The notes under the pieces were generated by a model. The model saw only the letters and a list, made by a program, of their open reading frames with translations. It searched no databases and was not told the origin of the DNA. Of a stretch of 64,000 nt of DNA, positions 52,574 to 60,847 are shown piece by piece. A program made the translations under genes and the position numbers. The DNA is from Haloferula helveola. Its GTDB lineage: Bacteria; Verrucomicrobiota; Verrucomicrobiia; Verrucomicrobiales; Akkermansiaceae. Each line of letters starts with the position of its first letter. Position 1 is the stretch's first letter. The stretch lies in the NCBI RefSeq assembly GCF_037076345.1, contig NZ_AP024702.1, forward strand, positions 2,976,001 to 3,040,000. Direction: 5' to 3'.

Positions 52574-53342
52574 TCCGGCTCCAGTCGATGTTCTCCTCCG
52601 CCAGTTCCGTCAGGAGCTGGCGGATTTTTGTGTCCGCGATTTCGAGGTCTGGGGGGTCGCCAATCTCGCGATCCTCACCCGGCAGATAAACCATCGTGCA
52701 CATGACGAAAGACCAACGCTGGGCCTCTCCCTTCAGGACACGATCCTTGATGTCGATCAGCGTGCGTTCGGTATGGTCCGCCGTGATGCGGTCCTTGCCG
52801 ACGAAGAAGTAGTAGGTGACGCAGTGCTGGTCGATGAACTTCCGGTCGTCCTTGTCACCGTAGCCCAGTTCCCGCCTGGATAGGATCCGCGTGACAGGGA
52901 CCGTGACCCCGCTCTCGGGATTCAGTTCGGAAGAGTCAACCGACTCGACCGTGTGACCCGCCGGCACCTGGATGGCCGATGCGTTGACGACCAGTCCCCG
53001 GTGGCCTTGGGCGACCAGGCAGCGTTCGGGGCGGTGGATGGAGTTCGCCAGGTCATGCCCCGAAAGGATGATCGAGAGCTGGGCGAAGTCCGTCGGGGCT
53101 GTTCCCCAGATGTAGGACATTTCCTCGACCCTCTTCAGCGAGCAAAGGGCGTGGCTGAAATCGGTGTCGGTGGCGAGAACCCTGCGCACCGGTTCCGGAG
53201 TCGGCTGGACGTCCAGCTGCCATGCGCCGAGGTGGTTCTCCAGTTCGAGGCGTAACGCGCTATCGACCTCCTTGAAGGGGGGCAACGCGTAGATCGCCGA
53301 CATGACGGCCGCGATAAGCAAGGCGGGAACGAACGCTCTCAT
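52563..53342 (-). CDS. EpsI-family exosortase-associated protein
   Basis: 259 aa from ATG 53342; the longer frame upstream overlaps the exosortase gene. N-terminal hydrophobic segment MRAFVPALLIAAVMSAIYAL (signal or anchor), then a periplasmic domain with HRPERCLVAQGH near 104-115, the histidine/cysteine motif typical of EpsI (DUF3485) proteins. EpsI is fused to or adjacent to exosortases in PEP-CTERM systems tied to EPS export; its biochemical role is not settled. It starts 2 nt after the exosortase stop, so the two are one operon. Confidence 0.88.
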   Translation of the reverse strand: MRAFVPALLIAAVMSAIYALPPFKEVDSALRLELENHLGAWQLDVQPTPEPVRRVLATDTDFSHALCSLKRVEEMSYIWGTAPTDFAQLSIILSGHDLANSIHRPERCLVAQGHRGLVVNASAIQVPAGHTVESVDSSELNPESGVTVPVTRILSRRELGYGDKDDRKFIDQHCVTYYFFVGKDRITADHTERTLIDIKDRVLKGEAQRWSFVMCTMVYLPGEDREIGDPPDLEIADTKIRQLLTELAEENIDWSRISR

Positions 53343-53344
53343 GA

Positions 53345-54304
53345 TCAGCCTTTTGCTTCGAGTTGGGCGGTGCCGACCTCGCGGCGGGTCATGCGCGGCC
53401 GCTTGAGCGATTTGAACCCGCCCTCCAGCAGCGAGTGAACGAACAGCAGCAGAGCAAGGGAGATCGGATAGAAGATGATCAGGCCTGACCAGTCGTGCCA
53501 TGTCCCGGCGGCGAACTTCGGGTCACCGTATTCGCCGATCACGAAAATGGACGTCAGGCGGAACATGTTTCCGATGATCGCCAGGGGTACGGCGGAAACG
53601 CAGAGAACCGCCTTTTTCCACAGGCTCATCTTGGCGATGTAAGCCCACACCGAAGCGATCAGCACGAGTGCCATCAACGAGCGGATGCCGCCGCAGTATT
53701 CGTTGATCTCGAGCGGATCCCAGCTGTCATTCAGAGAGTAAATGTAGGCACCCCGGCTCTCGACGGCGACACCGAACCAACCGCAGCCGATCGCGGCGAG
53801 CTTGGTCGAAAGTACCTGCAGGATCGAGGTCGCCTGCTGGAACTGCGGCACGGGAATCGCCAGCCAGAAGACGAACAGGGGGAAGAAGGTCAGCTTGGCG
53901 ACCTGCCAGCCCCACAGGAACCACGCCGAGCCCCAGAGGATCATCGGCAGTCCACCGACGGCGAGCCGCGCCTGTCCGGTGCGATGGGCGAGCACGAAGA
54001 ATCCGGCGCCGACGATGGCCACGGCCAGACCGAGCCAACTCCCCTGATGCGCCGCCTGTTTGAGCCGGGGCCACTGCCAGATGATCAGGCCGATGCTGAT
54101 CAGCGGCACGAGGAACCCGTGCTCGAAATCGGTCTCGTGGTTCCACGTACTCTTGAGCCACGCCAGAGGGCTCATCACGTGGTCGGGTCCGAACCCCGTG
54201 ACAAAGAGATAGAAGAACGCCACGACCGCGCCGACCGCAATCGCCCCCGGTAGAGTAGACGACAGCAGGGCCTTGGAAATCTGGGTTTCGGAGGGTCTTT
54301 CCAT
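53345..54304 (-). CDS. xrt: Exosortase (exosortase/archaeosortase family)
   Basis: Membrane cysteine transpeptidase that cleaves PEP-CTERM-type sorting signals. 319 aa from ATG 54304, eight or so membrane segments. The catalytic triad is visible: Cys in INEYCGGIRSLMAL (near residue 203), Arg in NMFRLTSIFVIGEYG (near 247) and His in WHDWSGLIIF (near 269). These match the conserved C, R and H of the family. Co-oriented with the EpsI gene and divergent from prs. A TTGACA on the minus strand (54343-54348) may be its -35, with no good -10. No PEP-CTERM substrate gene was found in the window. Confidence 0.93.
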   Translation of the reverse strand: MERPSETQISKALLSSTLPGAIAVGAVVAFFYLFVTGFGPDHVMSPLAWLKSTWNHETDFEHGFLVPLISIGLIIWQWPRLKQAAHQGSWLGLAVAIVGAGFFVLAHRTGQARLAVGGLPMILWGSAWFLWGWQVAKLTFFPLFVFWLAIPVPQFQQATSILQVLSTKLAAIGCGWFGVAVESRGAYIYSLNDSWDPLEINEYCGGIRSLMALVLIASVWAYIAKMSLWKKAVLCVSAVPLAIIGNMFRLTSIFVIGEYGDPKFAAGTWHDWSGLIIFYPISLALLLFVHSLLEGGFKSLKRPRMTRREVGTAQLEAKG

Positions 54305-54374
54305 CGGTCCGGCACCTGTAGGGTTGCCGATCCCTCTGGGGCTGTCAACAATCGGCCCGCCGCCGCCGTTGCCC

Positions 54375-55301
54375 ATGAAAATCATCAGTGGAACCGCCCA
54401 CCGCGCCCTCGCCGAACGTATCGTTGCCGAACTCGGAACCAAGCTCGCCGATGTGCGGGTGACGGCATTCCCCGACGGTGAGACCTTCGTCAAAATCAAT
54501 GAGAACATCCGTGGTGGCGATGTTTTCATCATCCAGCCGACCTGCCCGCCGACCAATCACAACATCATGGAGTTGCTGATCATGGTCGATGCCGCGCGCC
54601 GCGCTTCGGCCGAGCGGATCACGGCCGTGGTTCCGTTCTTCGGATACGCCCGGCAGGACCGGAAGGACCAGCCGCGGGTTCCGATCACCGCCAAGCTCGT
54701 CGCCAATCTGATGACCTCCGCCGGAGTCGACCGGGTGCTGACGATGGATCTCCACGCTCCCCAGATTCAGGGATTCTTCGATATTCCGGTCGACCATCTT
54801 TACGCCAAGCCGGCGCTGATCGGCTACATCCGCGAGAAGATCAAGGACCCGGGCGAACTGACCGTGGTTTCACCGGATGTCGGGGGCGTCAAGATGGCCC
54901 GGGCTTATGCGGACGCGATTGGCTCGGATCTCGCGATCGTCGCCAAGCACCGGGTCAGCGCGACCAAGGTCGAGGCGATGAACGTCATCGGCGACGTGAA
55001 GGGCAAGGATGTGATGCTGGTCGACGACATGACCGAAACCGCCGGGACCCTCTGCGCCGCGGCGGAAATCCTCCACAAACACGGAGCCAAGCGGATTTTC
55101 GCGGGGGTCTCGCACGCCGTGCTCGGCGACATGGGCCGCGAGCGGATCCGGAACTCGGCGATCGAGGAGGTCATCACGACCGATTCGGTGCCCCAGGCCT
55201 CGGGCGACAAGGTCCACGTCTGCGGGATCGCGTCGCTGATGGGCGAGGCGATCCGGCGGATTGCCGGCGGTCAGTCGGTCACCTCGCTGTTCGAGGTCTG
55301 A
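54375..55301 (+). CDS. prs: Ribose-phosphate pyrophosphokinase
   Basis: Makes PRPP from ribose 5-phosphate and ATP for nucleotide, His and Trp synthesis. 308 aa from ATG 54375; in-frame upstream codons overlap the divergent exosortase gene and are rejected. Family motifs: FPDGETFVKINENIRGGDVF, FFGYARQDRKDQPR (catalytic flexible-loop region), and the PRPP-binding loop DVMLVDDMTETAGT. Housekeeping gene followed by its own spacing to rplY, whose promoter lies in the gap. Confidence 0.97.
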   Translation: MKIISGTAHRALAERIVAELGTKLADVRVTAFPDGETFVKINENIRGGDVFIIQPTCPPTNHNIMELLIMVDAARRASAERITAVVPFFGYARQDRKDQPRVPITAKLVANLMTSAGVDRVLTMDLHAPQIQGFFDIPVDHLYAKPALIGYIREKIKDPGELTVVSPDVGGVKMARAYADAIGSDLAIVAKHRVSATKVEAMNVIGDVKGKDVMLVDDMTETAGTLCAAAEILHKHGAKRIFAGVSHAVLGDMGRERIRNSAIEEVITTDSVPQASGDKVHVCGIASLMGEAIRRIAGGQSVTSLFEV

Positions 55302-55332
55302 AAACCGCCCGATCCGCCCCTCGAACAATTTT

Positions 55333-55361
55333 TTGACATTCCGCGCGCGCACCGGTATAGC
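55333..55361 (+). promoter_or_regulatory. Sigma-70-type promoter for rplY
   Basis: TTGACA at 55333-55338 and TATAGC at 55356-55361 are separated by 17 bp, the optimal spacing. This is the best -35/-10 pair seen in the window. A small hairpin CTGTC/GACAG (55372-55384) lies in the predicted leader before ATG 55412. Confidence 0.8.
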
Positions 55362-55411
55362 CCGCGCCCCGCTGTCGGTGACAGCGGTTCTCCAATCCAC
55401 CGATTTCCGCC

Positions 55412-56074
55412 ATGGCCAAGAAGCACTCCGTTAAAGCCGAAACCCGCGCCCGCACCGGGTCCGGTCTCCTCAAGCAAATGCGCCGCGAAGGTTGGCTGCC
55501 GTCCGTCCTCTACGGGAAGAACGCCGACAACAAGAACCTCAAGGTCGACGCCAAGGCGTTCCGCGAGATGCTCGGCGAGAGCGAGTCGGAGAACATTCTG
55601 ATCAACCTTGAGATCGAAGGTGAAGGATCGAGCCTCGCCTTCCTGCAGGCCATCCAGCACGACCCGCTTACCGGCGAGGCGCTGCACGCCGATTTCCTGG
55701 CGGTCAATGAGAAGACCGAACTCCAGGCTTCGGTGCCGGTCCACCTTCTGGGCACGGCCGCAGGCGTCAAGTCAGGTGGTGTCCTCGAGCAGGGCCTCCA
55801 CACCCTCGACGTCACCTGCTCGGCGACGAATCTCCCGGAAATTCTCGAGTTCGATGTTTCCGAACTGGCCTTGGGTGACTCGCTGCACATCGGCGACGTG
55901 ACTTTCCCGAAGGGTGTGACCCCGCGTTACGATGCCGAGGTGGTGATCGCCCACATCGGTGCGCCGCGCGTCGAGGAAACGGCTGACGAAGCTGCCGCAG
56001 AGGCCGCTCCGGCTGCCGCTGCAGAAGCTGCCGAAGAGGCTCCGGCCGAAGAGGAAGCTCCCGCCGAAGCCTGA
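55412..56074 (+). CDS. rplY: Large ribosomal subunit protein bL25 (CTC form)
   Basis: Binds 5S rRNA in the 50S subunit. 220 aa, the long CTC form: N-terminal L25 domain (KKHSVKAETRARTGSGLLKQ, then GWLPSVLYGKN), a C-terminal TL5-like beta domain (VPVHLLGTAAGVKSGGVLEQ), and an Ala/Glu-rich tail of about 35 residues. It has its own promoter and a strong terminator, so it looks monocistronic. Confidence 0.96.
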   Translation: MAKKHSVKAETRARTGSGLLKQMRREGWLPSVLYGKNADNKNLKVDAKAFREMLGESESENILINLEIEGEGSSLAFLQAIQHDPLTGEALHADFLAVNEKTELQASVPVHLLGTAAGVKSGGVLEQGLHTLDVTCSATNLPEILEFDVSELALGDSLHIGDVTFPKGVTPRYDAEVVIAHIGAPRVEETADEAAAEAAPAAAAEAAEEAPAEEEAPAEA

Positions 56075-56092
56075 TCGCTTCCGATCTTTCCC

Positions 56093-56127
56093 AACCCCGG
56101 CCCGCTTCGCGCGGGCCGGGGTTTTTT
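56093..56127 (+). terminator. Rho-independent terminator after rplY
   Basis: A 13-bp perfect stem (56093-56105 with 56111-56123), loop TTCGC, followed by a run of Ts to 56127. It lies 19 bp after the rplY stop. Confidence 0.95.
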
Positions 56128-56180
56128 GTTTCCGCGTTTCGTCATTGTGACCGCGCGGGGGGCTCCCGCATGCTCCGGCC

Positions 56181-56816
56181 GTGCCCGAATTTCCACTGGT
56201 CGTCGGCCTCGGCAATCCCGGCCGGCAGTATGAAGGAACCCGTCACAATGTCGGGTTCATGGTGCTCGACCGGCTGGCGCTGGCGGCGGGCGTCGCTTTC
56301 GAGTCGCGTCCGCGATGGCAGGGCCATGTCGCCAAGCTCCCCGATGGCACCCTGCTGCTCAAGCCGCAGACCTTCATGAACCTCAGCGGACGTTGTGTCC
56401 GGCAGGTCGCCGCATTCCACAAGTGGGAGCCGGCATCGGTGCTGGTGGTCTACGACGATGTCGCGCTGCCGCTCGGCCGTCTCCGTTTCCGGGAGAAGGG
56501 AAGTGCCGGCGGGCACAACGGGATCAAGTCGCTGATCGAGCATCTCCACACCGATGCCTTTCCGCGACTCAAGTTCGGGATCGGGAATTCGGCGCCGGGG
56601 AACATGACCGGACACGTGCTCGGCGGGTTCCGTGAGGACGAGCGCGAGGCGCTGGAAAACGCGCTTGCCACTGCGGTGGCAGCGGTTCAGCTTGCGCTCT
56701 TTGACGGATTCGGCGCCGCTGCCAACCGCTACAATTCACTTACTCCAGCCACTCAGAATACCGACCATGAGCAGGAATTACGAAGGCCTGATCGTCCTCA
56801 ACACGAAGGGAGCTGA
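56181..56816 (+). CDS. pth: Peptidyl-tRNA hydrolase
   Basis: Cleaves peptidyl-tRNA released from stalled ribosomes. 211 aa from GTG 56181, preceded by a G-run. LVVGLGNPGRQYEGTRHNVG includes catalytic His near residue 23; KPQTFMNLSG, VVYDDVALPLGRLRFREKGS and GGHNGIKSLIEHL complete the family set. The family usually ends near 190 residues; the last 17 here are encoded by DNA shared with the start of rpsF in another frame (overlap 50 nt). Confidence 0.96.
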   Translation: MPEFPLVVGLGNPGRQYEGTRHNVGFMVLDRLALAAGVAFESRPRWQGHVAKLPDGTLLLKPQTFMNLSGRCVRQVAAFHKWEPASVLVVYDDVALPLGRLRFREKGSAGGHNGIKSLIEHLHTDAFPRLKFGIGNSAPGNMTGHVLGGFREDEREALENALATAVAAVQLALFDGFGAAANRYNSLTPATQNTDHEQELRRPDRPQHEGS

Positions 56817-57051
56817 AGGCTCCGTCGACGATCTGATCTCCTCGATCGGCAAGGAAATCGAAGCCGAGGGCGGAAAGCTCGAAGAGGTTCGCCAACTCGG
56901 TCGCCGCCAGTTCGCCTACCCCGCGAAGGACATCGAGAGCGGCAACTATGTGAATTTCCTCTTCTCCGCGGATCCGGCGTCGCTGGCCAAGGTGCAGACC
57001 CGCCTCAAGATGAATGATGCGGTGCACCTTCAGCACTACCAGACCCGATGA
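56767..57051 (+). CDS. rpsF: Small ribosomal subunit protein bS6
   Basis: Binds bS18 in the 30S platform. 94 aa from ATG 56767 (MSRNYEGLIVLNTKG); the frame is open further upstream but inside pth. QLGRRQFAYPAKDIESGNYV and the C-terminal MNDAVHLQHYQTR are typical. Overlaps pth by 50 nt, so expression is probably coupled to it. rpsR and rplI, often after ssb, are not here. Confidence 0.95.
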   Translation: MSRNYEGLIVLNTKGAEGSVDDLISSIGKEIEAEGGKLEEVRQLGRRQFAYPAKDIESGNYVNFLFSADPASLAKVQTRLKMNDAVHLQHYQTR

Positions 57052-57055
57052 TCCG

Positions 57056-57084
57056 AAGCTGTTCTCGCGAACAGCTTTTCTCTT
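57056..57084 (+). terminator. Probable rho-independent terminator after rpsF
   Basis: Perfect 9-bp stem AAGCTGTTC/GAACAGCTT with loop TCGC (57056-57077), followed by TTCTCTT. It lies between rpsF and ssb and may reduce read-through. A TTGACC at 57083-57088 could be a -35 for ssb, with only a weak -10 (GAGACT, 57107-57112). Confidence 0.75.
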
Positions 57085-57122
57085 GACCTCCCCTGCGCGC
57101 AGTCGCGAGACTGACCTTTGCC

Positions 57123-57587
57123 ATGGCCAACCTGAACAAAGTCCTCCTGATCGGGAACCTGACCCGGGATCCCGAGTTGCGCTACACTCCCAAAGGGACC
57201 GCGGTCGCTGACCTCGGCCTCGCCGTCAATCGCCGGGTTTCCGACGGTAATGGCAACTGGAGTGACGAGACGACTTTCGTCGATGTCACCGTCTGGGGCA
57301 GCACGGCCGAGAACTCACAGAAGTTCCTCACCAAGGGACGCGGCGTGTTCATCGAAGGACGGCTGCAACTCGACACGTGGGAGGACAAGCAGAGCGGCCA
57401 GAAGCGCAGCAAGCTCAAGGTCGTCGGAGAGAACGTCCAGTTCCTTCCCGACGGCAAGGGCGGAGGCAGTGGCGGATCCGGTGGCGGCAGTCGCTCATCC
57501 GCGCCGGCTTCGTCCAGTCCGCCCCAAGGTGGCTCGGCCGCCGATGAGGGGGACTACGACGACGAGGGTGACGATATCCCGTTTTGA
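57123..57587 (+). CDS. ssb: Single-stranded DNA-binding protein
   Basis: 154 aa. N-terminal OB fold (residues 1-110: NKVLLIGNLTRDPELRYTP, then DVTVWGSTAENSQKFLTKG), a Gly/Ser/Pro-rich linker, and the acidic tail ending DDIPF that recruits partner proteins. Full-length and canonical. Placed after rpsF as in many bacteria, but separated by a terminator-like hairpin. Confidence 0.97.
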   Translation: MANLNKVLLIGNLTRDPELRYTPKGTAVADLGLAVNRRVSDGNGNWSDETTFVDVTVWGSTAENSQKFLTKGRGVFIEGRLQLDTWEDKQSGQKRSKLKVVGENVQFLPDGKGGGSGGSGGGSRSSAPASSSPPQGGSAADEGDYDDEGDDIPF

Positions 57588-57629
57588 GCGAGCAAACGGA
57601 ATGGCTCCTTGCAGGTGCCATTGGATGGG

Positions 57630-57655
57630 AAGGCGGCCTACGGGCCGCCTTTTTT
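57630..57655 (+). terminator. Rho-independent terminator after ssb
   Basis: Perfect 9-bp stem AAGGCGGCC/GGCCGCCTT with loop TACG (57630-57651) followed by a T-run, 42 bp after the ssb stop. Confidence 0.93.
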
Positions 57656-57657
57656 AT

Positions 57658-57741
57658 GGTAGGGACGACCGCCTCGGTCGTCCGCGAGTGAAAAGAGATG
57701 CCCGCCATCCCGACGGTCAACCGAGGGCGTCGGACCCTACC
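57658..57741. repeat. REP-like inverted repeat at the purK 3' end
   Basis: Outer ends GGTAGGG (57658-57664) and CCCTACC (57735-57741) are perfectly inverted. The left inner hairpin is GACGACC, loop GCCTC, GGTCGTC (57664-57682). The outer end on the minus strand supplies the TAG stop of purK. The end sequence GGTAGGG differs from the GGTAGCGC of the RAYT-flanking copies, so it may be a sub-family. Confidence 0.7.
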
Positions 57742-58873
57742 TTTCGAGCCAAGCCGCCTTGAGCTTCTCGGCGCGCAGCAGGCAGTCCTCGAGATCGTCG
57801 CCCAAAAGGTTCGCGTGGCCCATCTTGCGGCGCCCGACCGCCCGCTTCTTGCCATACAGATGCAAGGTGGTCGCTCCATCCTCGAACAAAGGCGTCCAGT
57901 CGGGCTGCTTCTCCTCCTCAGGCCACATGTCGCCGAGGAGGTTCAGCATCACGACCGGTGAGAGCAGTTTGGCGGAGCCGAGGGGCAATCCGCAGACGGC
58001 CCGGAGCTGCTGCTCGAACTGCGACGTCGCACAGGCATCCAGAGTGTGGTGCCCGCTGTTGTGAGGGCGCGGGGCCATCTCGTTGACCAGCAACTCGCCA
58101 TCGGGGAGCACGAAAAACTCAACGCCCATGATGCCGCGGTAGCCGAGGGCTTCGGCTACGCGACGCGCGACCTGCACCGCTTCGTTCGCGGTGTCCTCGC
58201 TGATCCTCGCGGGCACAATCGAGACATCGAGGATGTGATGCCGATGCCGGTTCTCGGCCGGGTCGTAGACACTGTATCCTTCCTCACCATTGCTGGCGAT
58301 CATCACAGAAATCTCGCGCTCGAAGGGCACGAACGCCTCCAGCACCGCGCGAGCTCCGTCGAACTCCTCCCACACCTCGGCCGGATCCTCGCCGCCCTCC
58401 AGCTTGCGCTGACCTTTGCCGTCGTAACCGAAAGCCGCCGTTTTGAGGACCGATGGCGTGCCGATCCTGGAGATCGCACTCTTGAGCTCGTCGGCCGAAG
58501 CGACGACTTCGAAGTCGGCGCAGGGGATGCCGTTGTTGCGCAGGAAAGTCTTCTCCCGCTCGCGGTTCTGGCAGATGGCGAGGGCCTCGGGCGACGGGTG
58601 AAGCGGACGCTCGGAGGCCACCGCTTCAAGGGTTTCGCGGGGGATGTTCTCGAACTCGACCGTGGCCACATCGATTCGACCGGCGAAGTCCGCGAGTGCG
58701 TCGCGGGAGTCGAAGGGCAAGTCGATCGACTCGTCGGCGACGACCGCGGCGGGGGCCTCCAGTCCGCCGGTCCAGACCACGGTCCGGTATCCCATGCGGC
58801 GGGCGGCCATGCAGAACATTCGGCCGAGCTGGCCACCGCCGATGATGCCGATCGTGCTTCCGGGGAGGATCAT
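57737..58873 (-). CDS. purK: N5-carboxyaminoimidazole ribonucleotide synthase
   Basis: ATP-grasp enzyme that carboxylates AIR to N5-CAIR in purine synthesis. 378 aa. N-terminal [20 protein letters not shown], central [14 protein letters not shown] (ATP-grasp loop) and C-terminal [17 protein letters not shown] match the family. Start ATG 58873 overlaps the purE stop by 4 nt, so purE and purK are translated together. The last sense codon is followed by a TAG inside a REP-like end. Confidence 0.96.
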   Translation of the reverse strand: MILPGSTIGIIGGGQLGRMFCMAARRMGYRTVVWTGGLEAPAAVVADESIDLPFDSRDALADFAGRIDVATVEFENIPRETLEAVASERPLHPSPEALAICQNREREKTFLRNNGIPCADFEVVASADELKSAISRIGTPSVLKTAAFGYDGKGQRKLEGGEDPAEVWEEFDGARAVLEAFVPFEREISVMIASNGEEGYSVYDPAENRHRHHILDVSIVPARISEDTANEAVQVARRVAEALGYRGIMGVEFFVLPDGELLVNEMAPRPHNSGHHTLDACATSQFEQQLRAVCGLPLGSAKLLSPVVMLNLLGDMWPEEEKQPDWTPLFEDGATTLHLYGKKRAVGRRKMGHANLLGDDLEDCLLRAEKLKAAWLER

Positions 58874-59364
58874 GAAAGCGGCGGAAGTTCGGCGGCCTTG
58901 ACCGTGTCGGTCTGGTTCTTGCGGAATGCCTGAAGCCGCTCCAGCAGGGCTGGATCCTCACCCCCAAGCATCGCGGCGGCGAACAGGGCGGCATTGATCG
59001 CGCCGGCTTTGCCGATGGCGAAGGTGGCGGTCGGGATGCCTCCGGGCATCTGGACGATCGACAGCAGGGAATCCATACCCTTGAGAGCCTTCGACTCGAC
59101 CGGCACGCCAAGCACCGGCAGGTCGGTGATTGCGGCGGTCATGCCGGGGAGGTGGGCCGCCCCACCGGCTCCGGCGATCACGCATTTCAGGCCGCGCCCG
59201 CGGGCGGACTCCGCGTAGGAGTAAAGCTTGTCGGGCGTGCGGTGCGCGCTGACCACCTCGGCTTCCCACGGCACCTCCAGGCTCTCCAAGGTTTTCGCCG
59301 CATGCTCCATGGTGGGCCAATCCGAGGTGCTGCCCATGATGATCCCGACCAGTGGCTGTGCCAT
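58870..59364 (-). CDS. purE: N5-carboxyaminoimidazole ribonucleotide mutase
   Basis: Converts N5-CAIR to CAIR, the next step after PurK. 164 aa from ATG 59364; the frame remains open upstream but extends into the divergent oxidase gene. GSTSDWPTM at 11-19 and SAHRTPD at 39-45 are the substrate-binding motifs with the catalytic His41; GGAAHLPGM and [10 protein letters not shown] follow. Typical class I PurE. Confidence 0.96.
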   Translation of the reverse strand: MAQPLVGIIMGSTSDWPTMEHAAKTLESLEVPWEAEVVSAHRTPDKLYSYAESARGRGLKCVIAGAGGAAHLPGMTAAITDLPVLGVPVESKALKGMDSLLSIVQMPGGIPTATFAIGKAGAINAALFAAAMLGGEDPALLERLQAFRKNQTDTVKAAELPPLS

Positions 59365-59429
59365 GCCGGAGGGTGGCGGCGTGAGCTTGGCGGATTCAAG
59401 TTTCAAAAGTCGCGGTGCTATCGTCTTGT

Positions 59430-59451
59430 CACCCCGCCGTCTTTCGGGGTG
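59430..59451. other. Hairpin in the purE/oxidase divergent region
   Basis: CACCCCG/CGGGGTG with an 8-base loop lies just upstream of AGGAG (59455-59459) and the ATG at 59462. It could act on the oxidase mRNA leader or simply be a protein site. The 97-bp divergent gap shows no convincing -35/-10 pair on either strand. Confidence 0.4.
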
Positions 59452-59461
59452 GTTAGGAGCA

Positions 59462-60847
59462 ATGGGTTCAATCTGGTCGCGTCGTCGCTTTCTCGCCTCG
59501 TCCCTCGCGCTGACCGGCATGGCGCGGGCGGCGGGGGGAGCCGGTGCGTTTCTCACCCCTGGAGCGCCGGGATACGACGAGGCACGCCAGCCTTTCAACT
59601 CGGTCATCCAACTCCGGCCGGGACTGATCGCTCCCTGCCGGACTGAGGCCGATGTGGTCGCGGCGGTCCGGCACGCGGTGTCGGAGAATCTTCCGATCGC
59701 GGTCAAGAGCGGGGGGCATGCTTTCCACGGGTTTTCCCTCAATGACGGGGGATTGGTCGTCGAGCTGTCGGGTCTGCGAAACCGATTGCTGGAGGCCGGG
59801 TCCCACCGGTTCACCGCCGGTCCCGGCCTCAAGCTCCGGGATTGCTATGCGTGGCTGACCGAACGAGGTCGGTTCCTGCCGGCGGGCTCTTGCGGAGGAG
59901 TGGGGCTCGCGGGTTTGACTCTCGGTGGTGGCTACGGCCTGTTTTCCCGGGAATTCGGACTTACCTGCGATCACTTGGAGCAGGTGAGGTTGGTCGACGG
60001 CAATGGCGAGGTCCGTGATTCGCGCGACGAGCCGGAGCTTTTGTGGGCCTGCCGCGGAGGCGGCAACGGGAACTTCGGCGTCGTCACTTCGATGTCCTTC
60101 AGCACGCGCCCCGCTCCCGCGCGGCTCGCTTCGTGGAAGTTCCGGTCCCGCGACAACGATGCGGCCTCTTTTGTGCGTCGCATGGAGTCATGGTTCGAGA
60201 TCATGGCGGACCTGCCCGGTCCGATCTTTGCCGCGCTCGTGCTCAATGGCACCCAGGCGACCGTGCTGCTCACTTCCACCAAGTCCGCCGGTGGTCCGGT
60301 ATTCCAGCGCACCGGTCGCGCTCTGAAAGCGGCCGGGTTCACCACGAAGGGTTCGCTGGAGCGGCCGTTCGCGACAGCATTGAAAAGCTACGAAGGCCAG
60401 ACCGGCCCATTGCCCTTCGACAATGTCTCCGCGGGCTACTATCGCGGCTTCGAGGACATCGCATCGGTTGCCGGGGCGATTGCCGAGGCGGTGGTCCGCA
60501 CTCCCGGCCTGATCTTCCAGGTCAATACTCTCGGAGGAGCCATCATCGACGGCCCCGAAAGCGCCTACCCGCATCGGGAGTTTCCGTTTCTGGGCGAACT
60601 GCAGGCCTACTGGGACAAGGGAGAGATTCCCGACCGGTTGGCGGCAGGGCATGCGAAGGTTCGGGAGCTGCTTCGTGAGGCCGGAGTCACGCGGCATTAC
60701 CGCAACTACCCGGATCCGCGACTCGCGAACTGGCAGGATTCCTACTTCGGCGATCGCTACGCGCGCCTCCAGAAGATCAAGCGGGACCTCGATCCCCACG
60801 ACCGGTTCCGCCATCCGCAAAGCGTGCGGTTGCCCGAGGCTCAGTAG
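59462..60847 (+). CDS. Tat-exported FAD-linked oxidase (berberine-bridge/oligosaccharide-oxidase type)
   Basis: 461 aa from ATG 59462; upstream in-frame codons overlap purE. Twin-arginine signal [14 protein letters not shown] at 6-19. PCMH-type FAD domain: His86 in [11 protein letters not shown] and Cys144 in [11 protein letters not shown] are in place for bicovalent FAD (8-alpha-histidyl and 6-S-cysteinyl). [20 protein letters not shown] follows, and the C-terminal [18 protein letters not shown] is the BBE-type end. Members oxidise sugars, alcohols or alkaloid-like compounds with O2; an exported sugar oxidase would fit but is not shown. Ends overlap the deaminase gene by 7 nt tail-to-tail. 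Confidence 0.88.
   Translation: MGSIWSRRRFLASSLALTGMARAAGGAGAFLTPGAPGYDEARQPFNSVIQLRPGLIAPCRTEADVVAAVRHAVSENLPIAVKSGGHAFHGFSLNDGGLVVELSGLRNRLLEAGSHRFTAGPGLKLRDCYAWLTERGRFLPAGSCGGVGLAGLTLGGGYGLFSREFGLTCDHLEQVRLVDGNGEVRDSRDEPELLWACRGGGNGNFGVVTSMSFSTRPAPARLASWKFRSRDNDAASFVRRMESWFEIMADLPGPIFAALVLNGTQATVLLTSTKSAGGPVFQRTGRALKAAGFTTKGSLERPFATALKSYEGQTGPLPFDNVSAGYYRGFEDIASVAGAIAEAVVRTPGLIFQVNTLGGAIIDGPESAYPHREFPFLGELQAYWDKGEIPDRLAAGHAKVRELLREAGVTRHYRNYPDPRLANWQDSYFGDRYARLQKIKRDLDPHDRFRHPQSVRLPEAQ

Noticed and set aside
53345-53501. Longer EpsI start inside the exosortase gene
   Set aside because: The extra N-terminal residues are arginine-rich and unlike a signal peptide, whereas MRAFVPALLIAA at 53342 is a clear membrane signal.
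54343-54348. Minus-strand TTGACA as a firm exosortase promoter
   Set aside because: No acceptable -10 at 16-18 bp; the nearest candidate CCTACA is 20 bp away, so it is mentioned only as a possibility.
54273-54374. Upstream extension of prs
   Set aside because: The added residues are proline-rich and unlike Prs, and overlap the divergent exosortase start; MKIISG at 54375 is the usual N-terminus.
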